Shown: piece after piece, positions 44,421 through 53,732 of the stretch
How the letters are laid out: every line of letters begins with the position of its first letter
Position numbering within the stretch: position 1 is the first letter of the stretch
Source: Favolaschia claudopus
Lineage: Eukaryota; Basidiomycota; Agaricomycetes; Agaricales; Mycenaceae
Length of the DNA stretch: 64,000 nt
NCBI GenBank assembly: GCA_037176885.1
Contig: JAWWNJ010000024.1
Span: forward strand, 1-64,000
Direction: 5' to 3'
Program-made: the position numbers and the translations under genes
Notes under the pieces: model-generated
Databases searched by the model: none
What the model was told of the DNA's origin: nothing
Seen by the model: only the letters and a program-made list of their open reading frames with translations

Positions 44421-45080
44421 ATGCCCAGAGCAAAATCAAATCTTGCTCAGCCAGACATTCTTCTGAAGCGGGCAGAGGCGGCGTGGGACTACCGACAGCG
44501 GTGCGCTTTTCTTCCTCGTACATGATCAATCTAACAACTTAAACAGAAATAAAGTAGAAGTCAATGAGAAAGCTCGCATGCGCATGCGCCGGTGAGTGGT
44601 GACTTCCTAGTGAAACAAGCATCATGTAAGCGTGTTGCTCACCGACACAGGCGTCGCGCGGAACTCAAAAACGCTCCTTCCGCTGTGCAACTTGAATACT
44701 TGAATCGGGCGCGCAAGTATCGACGCGACTACAGAGAGTAAGTAGTCTACCTCCACTACACTGTCGCGCACGGGCGCTGAAGAACTTGAAGGCGCGTCAA
44801 ACGCGGCGGCAAAAAACACGGGGACAAGTCCAGGAGTCGCGTCAACACAACTTCTGTTCCGCTTCGCCACCGTTCGCAAACCTCGACCAACCCGCCCACC
44901 CCTCGCAGTCCCTCCTCGTGCCCTTCACCCGCTGCAGTCAGACAGTCTCCGCGATGCACACTCTTAAACAGCTACGACGAAAATGGCACCGACGATGATT
45001 TTTCTGAGGACGGACGGATGGAACTACTCCACCCTACGGCCGTGCTGTGGCGAAGGGGGTCGAGGTGTTATATGCTGTAA
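44421..45080 (+). CDS. Small basic/acidic cargo protein, family B (right copy)
   Basis: Exons inferred by comparison with the left copy. MPRAKSNLAQPDILLKRAEA with AWDYRQR is followed by an intron (44500-44548), then NKVEVNEKARMRMRR, an intron, and RRAELKNAPSAVQLEYLNRA with RKYRRDYR. After a further intron the tail is proline/serine-rich, then acidic (SYDENGTDDDFSEDG), stopping at 45080. The basic helix and acidic tail are the conserved features. Possibly DNA- or chromatin-binding, but no named domain is recognised. It converges on T with about 250 bp between stops. Confidence 0.5.
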
Positions 45081-45331
45081 TTGTGGTGTCGACTGTCTTG
45101 CTCTCCTACATGCTCTCCGCCTTGAAGTTGCTATCCTTGAATGTATTAAGCTTTCAATCCATATCTTTTTTGCTGCTTTTCTTGGTGTGAGAATTGAATT
45201 CACGCAAATGGGAGGAGACGGTAGTGTATTCAGCAAGCAAAAATTAGTGGATATTACATTCGTTGTAAGCTACGGGCGAAACAAAAGAAGGTAGAGGACA
45301 AAAGAAGGTAGAGGAATTGGTTATCAAGCTA

Positions 45332-46952
45332 CTACTGAAGACGAAAAGGCGCGGGGGGTGGGTTTTGACCACGGTAGGGGAAGAGACAATAACCAAGCGG
45401 AAGCTCATCCACGCGCTCAAACGACTCTGCCGCTGCGAGGTGAGCTTGTCGGCGTTTGACCTCGCGTTCAACATGCTCAGCGCGCGTGGCTTCCACAGCA
45501 AACTCTACGTCCCGCCTCTCGCCGTTCTCAAAGAAACGGCGGATCCCAGAGCCCGCCTGCTGGATAAGGAGATACCGGCTTTCATGAGGCTGCACCTCGA
45601 CGAAAGAGTATCGCACAAGGCCTGGCGGAAGTAGAATAGAGGCCCCGGGGGGGAAAACCAAGATCCACCCAATGTCCCACAAGATGATGTGCCCGCCACG
45701 TCGGCAGTCGTATATTCCCAAGGAAGTGATAATGCACCATGTCGAAGGATCGAAACGACCGCAGGGGCCGAATGGTGTCCGAAGATAATGAGGTCCCCCC
45801 AGCTCGAGGGTAGTCGCAGAGAAGACGCTGGTTTCACATGGATACTCAGCGTCGGGGTCGTACTGGAGCATTTGCGTTTTCTGGTCTTCAAGGGCGCTAA
45901 ATGCCGTGGGACAATATGCCTCAAGTAGGCCTGGGAAACAAGATTAGCGCCAACTCACTTTGTATCGTCAAAGCACTTACTATTGGTATAGGACACCAAC
46001 CGCTTCATCGGAATGCTGCTGAACAACGAGCGCGTCGCCAAAAGATCTAGAGTACGACTACCGGGATACCGCTTGGGCTACGACGCTGTGAGCGACACGC
46101 AAATCAAAGCAGCAAGACGGGAAACAAATACCTTTTCTTCGTTAAAGTAATGGCCTACACCGCTGAAGAGAATCGGGTCGCCGTCCGGATTACGATGACG
46201 AAGAGCTTGGGCTTCCGCTGCGCAAGCAGCATTCAGTGGATGAAGCACTTCTTCTTCCCAATCCCCTGTTATGCCAAATCCCGCAAGCACCAGCAGAGCT
46301 CGGGCATCGCTGGCGACCACTCGCACATTGCTGGACCAATCGTTAATCTTGAGGAAAGAAAGACAAGGGTGAGTGAGACCTACATTCCATCCCAATCCAC
46401 ATTGCGCAACTGAAAATGTTGCAGCTCTGCCAGACTGTAGTCCCGATCTTCAATGAAGGAGAGGTCGTCGAGCGTAGGGCCGCTAGGAATGTGGCGGAGC
46501 GCGCGATATGACGGAAGACGAATGTGGTGCTTGTGGTGGATTTGAATGGAAGCCTCTAGCATGGTTCGGAAGCGTCCTTCACGAACGGCGGCCGAACGCG
46601 CAGCTTCTCGTTCCCGAGCCCTCTTGCGCTGGGGGCTTCGAAGTGGCTGCACTACGTTTCCGGCGAGCGAGAGATATGGGAACGGGTAGTATTCGAGGGC
46701 CCGAATGGCGGAGGGGACATGTTCACCGGGCAAAGCGTCGCCGGGATAAGGTAACGATGGATCTTGCCTAGCCAGAGCTTGCTGAAGGCGTTTTTCCAGA
46801 GGAAAATAAATGTGCGGCTCTTCAGGATCGTCGAGAGCGTCTATGCCAGAACAAATGATACGAAATACGCGCGTCGGGATGCGTGGAGTGGATACGATGG
46901 AGGAGGGGGGCGGGACGGCATTGGGATTGCGCAGGCGACTGCGCTGCATCAC
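45332..46952 (-). CDS. TET/JBP-like double-stranded beta-helix protein lacking iron ligands, family T (right copy)
   Basis: The start MMQRSRLRNPNAVPPPSSIV is not fixed. Exon 1 carries YPGDALPGEHVP and KRAREREAARSAAVREGRF and ends ELQHFQLRNVDWDGM. Exon 2 has INDWSSNVRVVASDARALLV and HPLNAACAAEAQALR. A short exon follows with GSRTLDLLATRSLFSSIPMK and RLVSYTN (donor 45981). The last exon has TTLELGG, STWCIITSLGIYDCRRGGHI, ILWDIGW, PPGASILLPPGLVRYSFVEV and HESRYLLIQQAGSG. In active relatives as recalled, an HxD comes before the CxITxLG strand and a His stands at the RYSF position; here HxD is absent and the His is Tyr, while the distal Arg is kept. A binding rather than oxidising role is therefore likely if the family call is right. 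Confidence 0.55.
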
Positions 46953-47285
46953 AGTCGAGGCGGTAAAGAAAGAGGGAAGGAAGGGGGGAAGAAAGAATGA
47001 AGGGAGAAATTGAAGTGCGATTTGGCGTTCAAGTCCCTTTTGTGAGGTGAATATATTCTTTTTCTTTACACGCGCTAACTCCGAATTTGAATGACGCTAG
47101 AATAAACTGGATGCGTACGAACGCCCGATCGAAATCTCATGTTTTGTTTGGGGGTAGTTGCCTAAAATCACATCAGCTGGTTTCGATGGAACGCCGAACC
47201 AGGTAAAGACGAGCTGGTTCGTTTGAGTCGGCAACAAGCTATAAAAGCTCTGCCCTTTCTTGCTTTTCTTCATACCTACGCTAAC

Positions 47286-48526
47286 ATGTCTGAAGGTTCT
47301 CCCCTCCCTCGTTCCTCCCCCATCCCCACGTCTCCCGCTACTTCTTGTCCCAGCCCTCCTCCTGCGACCCAGCCTCGTCATGAGGCGCCGACAACCCCTC
47401 CCGTGTGGACTCCCTGGAAGGGTAGGCTCTATTTCTTCCGTTGCGAGCATATGCTCAATTGTTTTAGTGCCCAACAATCCGGCTTCTCGTCCAGTGCCTG
47501 ACAAGAAGGCTTTGACTTTCGATATATCGTCCACCACTGTTGTTTCGGGAGTTCCTTCGTAAGTACTCGACATCCTCTGTTCGCGGCCGTATCACTGACC
47601 ACGACTGTTGTAGCAAACATAAGGCTCACGTTTTGGTCCAGTACTACAGGCGCTACATGGCCGGCGGTCATCCCGACTCGCCGGTGCTCAGTGGCGACGA
47701 GGAGAAGAAGGCGCGTGTGATCGCTTCATACGAGATTGCCTGCCAGTACTTCCGCAACAAATATCAAGAGGCTGAGGAAGCGGCTGAGCACGCCAACTCT
47801 GACGACGGTCACCACACGTATGTTTTTTCTATCCCTTTTCAAGCTTTCTTTACCTTCTACCCAATTGCAGTGATTCTTCGGACGAAGAGGAGGAGTTTGA
47901 GCACCCGCCGCCTATCTTTTGGTTTGGCGGCCATCCGTACCAGCCGGGGCAAGACGAACTCAGCTACGCCGACGGCGCCTCCGGCATCGTGAATGAGATC
48001 GATCGCATGCTCGGCGATGACCAGGAGAAGGGGCGGGATCGTGCCACGAAGGCGTGGGCAAGGTGGGGCTTTCATTTATTATTGTTGTTTCAATGCTCAA
48101 GTACGCTATCGTTACAGTGCGGGACTCCCCCATGTCTTCAGCTTTGCGTCCGCTGCCGGCCCCGTCCATGGAGAGCCCATTGAGCGCGCTTGGGCCGAAT
48201 CTGCGCCGCCTGTTCCCTCCATGCCGTCTCCCCCTTCAACCTCTGCACCTGCCCCGTCCGTCGCCACTCCCGGGCCCGCCGGTACATCCAGCGCAAGTGC
48301 TTTGACGCACCCCCTTCGTGTGAGTTTCCAGCTCAGTCACTTTCGGCGCATCTTGACTAATCGTTTCTTGAAGCTGGTTTGTATTTTCGGCTGGCGCGAC
48401 GTTCGCTGTGCTTGCAAGGATGGCAAGCACGGCGATCTCAAGCGGAACCAGACCTGTGCATTCAACGCGCACGATGGAACGATGGTGGTGAAGTCGGTGT
48501 CAACTGAGGTTGTGCCGTTGAACTAG
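47286..48526 (+). CDS. Uncharacterised cargo protein, family W (right copy)
   Basis: Starts MSEGSPLPRSSPIPTSPATS. After an intron comes DKKALTFDISSTTVVSGVPS; after another, KAHVLVQYYRRYMAGGHPDS with SYEIACQYFRNKYQEAEEAA. An acidic patch and PPIFWFGGHPYQPG follow. After further introns come GLPHVFSFASAAGPVHGEPI, a proline linker and the C-terminal block FGWRDVRCACKDGKHGDLKR with FNAHDGTMVVKSV. The left copy at 1749-2918 has all these blocks. The C-terminal Cys/His pattern (C-A-C-x3-K-H) could bind a metal. No known family was recognised. It is divergent to T (334 bp apart) and lies 299 bp before the transposase on the same strand. Confidence 0.6.
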
Positions 48527-48824
48527 ACGTTGAATTACATGCTCGCTCGTCGATAGTATTTCTGCTGCCTTCATTGAGAAATAATGCAATTCTTGTTTTG
48601 CCGCCTTGAATTCTGAAATGTACTCAAAAAGGAAATTACGTCACTGTGCTCATATCTCCCTTTCTTTCAAATCCTACTTGTCCGCCACTCAACTCGCAAT
48701 CTCTGGCACCGGTGGCCATGGCCGGCGAGTCTATACCCTTTGGGCAGGTCCCAGATGTTGAGACTCCTCTCCCTCTCTGTCTCCTACCGCAACAAGCCCA
48801 ACAAACTAAGTACGGTGTATCTGG

Positions 48825-51800
48825 ATGGCTTACCTCAACGTGTCTCCTACGCGTGCACCGAACACTGCGAGGCACATAGACTCTTTTATTGAATACGAAA
48901 CGCGCTCTGGAGATACAACCCGCGACTCCAACTTCCACTCTTCTCAAGACGGTCGCCGGAAGAGACAAGACGCAATTAATATTCAGCCTAAGAAACGCAA
49001 AGTACTCCCTTCTGATCTCAACGACACATTCGGCGACTGGATTCCTCTTCAAGACGATAACACGGGAGCGGACGGCGAATATGGGGAGGACGAAGATGGC
49101 GCGAATCGCGACGCGGCAGGGGAAAAGCGGAAACGCTACGATAGCTCTGTGAGTACAGGTTATCGAGTAATCGCCGGCAACATACATTGACAATACTTAG
49201 GACGACCCAATGAAACTCTGGCGCCCGTTAGTTGGGCTTTTTCTTGACGAAATGATTAGACACGACGGTCTGCCAACAACCCCAAAATGTGCGTGTTGCG
49301 GAAAGGAATGGTTGTCCGCTGCACGCAAATTTCGCTGCAAGGCTTGCGGAATCTTCCTTCAATGCATCGATTGTGTTCTGCAGCGACACGAGCTGGCACC
49401 CTTACATAGTCTGGAGGTAAGATTTGCGTCTCACCGACGATTGAGTGTTTTTTTAGCTGACGCTTGGTTGTAGGAATGGAATGGGAGGTTTTGGGATTCA
49501 ACGTCGCTTACCAAGTTGGATTTCGTCTATCAGCTGGGCCACGGAGGCCATTCCTGCCCACATCCAGCCCCCGCCGTCCGCCAAATGGTAGTTATGGATT
49601 TTCCGCGCATCCATACCATCAAGTTTCGGTACTGCGCATGCGACCTTTCCGATTACGCCAATAACTTGCAACAACTGCTACGAAATGGATGGTATCCGGC
49701 CACAACGGTGGACCCCGGGACCTGCGTGACATTCAGCACTCTGGAGACATTTAGGCTACTCAACGTGGTGGGTAATTTAACGGTGCACGATGGCGTAAGG
49801 GTTATGGAGCGGGGTACGGACGCAGGGCGGATGAATTCAATTCCGGTAAGTTGAATCTGAATACCATGCTTTGCGGCCGTTGCTGAGGCTGTTTCAGGAT
49901 CGTTATAAGGGTTTTGGGCGGGTGACACGACAATTTGCGTTTCTCAAGCGTTTGAAGCGCGCTGGACGCGCGCACGACGTCAGTGGGGTCGCAGGTACGA
50001 AGAGTGGTGAATGTGCGATGTTGTGTTGGGCGTGCCCTCAAGAAGGAAGGAATCTACCACAGGGATGGCGGGAAGTCTCCCCTGAATTCCAGTTCGTGCT
50101 TCACTCTGATACTTCGACGTATGGTGTATTAATGCGCGAATTTCAGGTTTCTTTTCATGCTTATCTTGGCTGTAGACGCAAACTTTCATATGAGGAATCG
50201 ATTGCGCGCAAACCAACGGGACGATCCTCCTCTCGGGGACGGCTGGGCGTACATGGTAGAGGAGAGTGGGTACCATGAGCATCTGCGAAATTATGTTGGG
50301 GAAGAGGATGTGAGTGCAGCGTCGTCTTTGGCGTTTTCTGATATCTCGCTAACGATACGTGCCAAGGTGTCCACTTGTATTGCGTTTCAGGCGCTGTTAC
50401 AGAAAGATACTAGAGTGACGACAGGTTTACGGTGTTCGGGAGTGGGAGGTGTTGTTTGCGCCCGGCACGAGTTGATGCGTCCGCGGGGTGTAGGTGACTT
50501 GCAAAAAGGGGAGAGGTAGGCTGCGGTATGCGTGGCGGTTTCTGCATTGCTGATTCCGAATGCAGGTATTCAAACATGGACTATATAGTCCTGAGCTCTG
50601 TGCTGGGCATTCTCGCTCTTTTTTTGGCTATTTCCTACGATATTGCCTGCCAATGGCAGGTCAAGTTCCCGAATCGAATGAAAGATATGCCCGAGCACCT
50701 TCAACTTGATTTGACGAAAATCACCTTACTTTTCGCTCTACCGGTTTGGCATGCGGCAGCACATGAGCGGAGTTGTCAAGCACAAAATTCTCTAACTTAC
50801 ACGAAGGGGGTTGGACGAACCGACGGCGAGGGAATAGAACGCACATGGTCGCGACTCAACACATTGGGGTGGGCCACAAGGGAGATGGGCCGGGGTGCAC
50901 GCGCAGACGCGATTGACGATCGTCTCGACCATCACAATTGGGAAAAGAATATGAGTTTGGGTAAGCTCCTTACTTGCTATAATACAAAGCTGCGAGCTGA
51001 TCGTTAGTTCCAAAGCGACGTCCCTTCCGCACAAGCTCGTCGTAGCGATTGACGAGCGGGATAAGCAAATTGCTGGCTTTGAGCAAGTCGACTCAACCTT
51101 GGAGGACGGTCTGCGAGAAGAATGGCAAGGCTTGGTGGATGCGTGGCTGGCGGACTCGACAACAACCGAATCCTTACATTGGATCAAAGACTGAAAGTCA
51201 GTTCTTACTGGTATAGCGAGCGTCATCTTTTCTGATATTCTTCAAAAGATCTATCGGAGGCGACGATACGGCGTGAGTAGGCGAAGGAGGAGTTAGATGA
51301 GGCTGCATCGTTGACCGCTGGAAGGAAGTTGCATGGGACGAGTATGAGCGCTTTCTTGGTCATGGGTCTACAATTGGAGGGTCAGCAGTAAGTTTTTCTT
51401 ACGATAACCTCTAGAATCTCGAGCTGACGTTTTTGGCGCCGCAAGGGCTAAGATTCGACTGGGAGATCAAACACCGTCCGTTACTGCTTTCGGAGCAGAC
51501 GGAGCGCCTGTCGCAGATGCGCAGGGCATTCTTTGTGAAGGTCACGAAGTTTCGCCGGCTGCAGGCTGTGTACATGCCCGGAGCAGTAGAGGAGTTGATG
51601 GAGGAAGAAGATGCACGAGACTCCGAACTCCCAGCGCCGCAGGCTGAGGACGTTCGACTGTACATGCCATCCGGGCTTCCCGCGCCACGGAGGACAGCTT
51701 GTTCACAGAAGATACTGGATAGGGAAGCGGAGGCTAAGGGAGGGCCAGTTGAGTGATGGATAGCAAAATTACGACGGGCGCTGCTGTCGAGGACTCACCT

Positions 51801-52542
51801 CTGGGACTGGAAAGGATGATCGGGTTCGCGGGCAGAGAGCTGGGACCCGTTCAGCCGTCCTTTCCGAGCGTGTGGAACTCAATATTCAAGAGATCGCCAA
51901 GAAGTATGTGCGTCTCGCGACGCTCTGATCGCTCTCAGAGGGGAGGAAGACTGCACGGAGTGGAAGGTTTTGCGGGACGAGGATATACGTGGAGATAATG
52001 TGGAGGAGGTCGACATGGCGGCTCGACGTAAGTTGGGACGAGTTGGAGCAACAACGAGGGAGCGATACAGGTCGAAGGTGGCGGGTCGCAAGGATGGAAA
52101 GGGCGGTAAAGGGCAAGCGAGGCAAACAGCAAATGTCCTGGATCTGACCAGCGGCGGAGGTCCGGGAGAGGATGAGCAAGAGTTTGCGAGAAGGTAAGCG
52201 CATATGCTTAACTTTTGCCTGGCGATTGCTGATACTATTCATATGTTACAGCCGTGCGGATCGAGTGGTCTCGCGCAAAGGCGCGGCGAGATCGGTGGAC
52301 CGAGGAGGTGACGTTTGTTACGGGAGGAGATGAGACGTGTTCTAAGGTTTCTGGCTTCGCAAGCCGCCTGGTGGGAGGAACGTCTGGCTGTGGACCGCGA
52401 GGTTCGCGAAGACGTCGGCGCGCGGTTTACGAGCGTATGCTGCCCGGCAGGCGGCGAAAGCGCGGTGCGATTTGCGCGCCGCTTTAAAGCACTGTGGGAT
52501 ACTTCGGCTTCAGAGGTTGTGCGGGCTTGCGCTTGCGGATGA
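48825..52542 (+). CDS. KDZ transposase with CxC2 cysteine cluster (right copy, apparently complete)
   Basis: Multi-exon gene starting MAYLNVSPTRAP. The CxC2 cluster is KCACCGKEW, FRCKACGIFLQCIDC (about 49286-49376), followed by QLGHGGHSCPHP and YPATTVDPGTC. The transposase core shows the acidic residues expected for the family: LILAVDANFHMRN (about 50165), SYDIACQWQVKFPNRM (about 50635) and GVGRTDGEGIERTW (about 50810), with ARHELMRP and GDLQKGERYSNMDYI between. The C-terminal coiled-coil part (LREEMRRVLRFLASQAAWW) is typical. Introns are about 50 bp. The exact last exon is uncertain; a frame change near 52485 is possible. It should cut and move DNA as a DDE-type enzyme. Confidence 0.75.
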
Positions 52543-52639
52543 GGCTGGGATGGATCTCGCTGGGGATGAGGAAGGTGCAAGGGACAGTGGGGACGAGGTC
52601 GGTGTCGGAGGACTCGGAGATAATGGGTCCACAGGAGGA

Positions 52640-53105
52640 TGATAATGTATTTTTGTGAATTCTGTGTTTGTGGGTTCGAAATAAAGCTGGGAAAAACACC
52701 GTTATGGACCGTCTTGTTATAATGGATCATGCAGTCACATATGATTTGCTTTCATTGAGTTCTGGTAGAGGTACAACGTTGCGGAGGTACATGGGAATAC
52801 ATTTTTGAATTTTGTGCGTATCTGGTGTTCCAAAGGTCGAAATACAGCACGGTAAAGGCTCAATAACATGAGTTTGATGCTATAGTGTGTCATTTTGCTT
52901 GTGAATAGCTATGGATTGAAACATATATTGTGGTATTTGAGTACAGGGTGGGGGTAGATGGAAATATATTTTCGTCCGTATTTGGTGATACAAAGGTCAG
53001 AATAAAAGACAGGAAGTGCTCTAATATATGTTTAAAAGGCTCCAGTATCCAATGGTGCTTGTGAATGGCCATGGATACAAGGATATGATGTAGTATTTGA
53101 GTTTT
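52640..53105 (+). repeat. Degenerate tandem repeat, about three units of 150-165 bp, downstream of the KDZ gene
   Basis: Units near 52646, 52797 and 52962 share the order AAT(A)CATTTTTGAATTTTG-like, a GGTCGAAATA/GGTCAGAATAA block, a TTTGCTTGTGAAT/GTGCTTGTGAAT block and TAGTATTTGAG. Identity is modest. The position just beyond the transposase suggests a subterminal repeat of the element. Confidence 0.5.
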
Positions 53106-53732
53106 TGTGCGGCTGTTCTTTAGTTTGCGGATGTTGTGCAAGGGCGGGAGATAGCAGATTATCTCCCATCACAGGTGCCATACCAGTGCCGAGTGCCGGG
53201 TGCCGCAGATGTGCCGAAACTAGGGGAAAAAACAGGAAAAAGAGCTCAGTCAGAGGGGTGTGTGGAACCATCCAAAAAGACAATCTACATTTTGGCTAGT
53301 ACCAGCACGTAAGCCTTATGCTACTTCTACTGTGAGAGGATAGGCGCACCTTGCGAGTGAGAGCCGTCCCACAGCATTGTTGCCCTGGATGAAACAGAAA
53401 AAACGCGTCAATAAAGGGCTGGGTGGCAATGGACCCTTCTTTCTGACGCCGCTCAGCCACCTCTGCGGGGTCCAGGTATTGAGACTCGAAGGAGAGGGGA
53501 ACGGCGTCGAGGCGTCAGAAAGAAGGGGAGAGGCATCTGCTTACCGTAGATCGCGTCTTGTAACTTGTGGGCGTCGGTGGGCGTCTGGTCCGAAATGGTT
53601 TGTTGAGCGAGTGTGTCACGATCACATGTCAGAGTCACACTCTCTCAAACAACCCCATCGCCGCGTTCCGCGTTCCGCTCTCGGGTCTCCCTCTGTTCCA
53701 AGCCACTGGTGATCTGTGTCTACGCAGCTGGG
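53106..53732. other. Intergenic between two KDZ genes
   Basis: No gene recognised; short alternating open frames only. Confidence 0.35.

Larger units (their letters stand above)
37480..53105 (+). mobile_element. Right copy of the multi-gene KDZ element (largely intact)
   Basis: Gene order X(-), Z(+), Y(+), B(+), T(-), W(+), KDZ(+), the mirror image of the left end of the window. Divergent pairs (X/Z, T/W) and the convergent pair (T/B) are kept with similar spacings. The transposase has its cysteine cluster and catalytic acidic residues. The outer end probably lies among degenerate repeats at 52640-53105. No terminal repeats were matched, so the limits are approximate. Confidence 0.65.
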
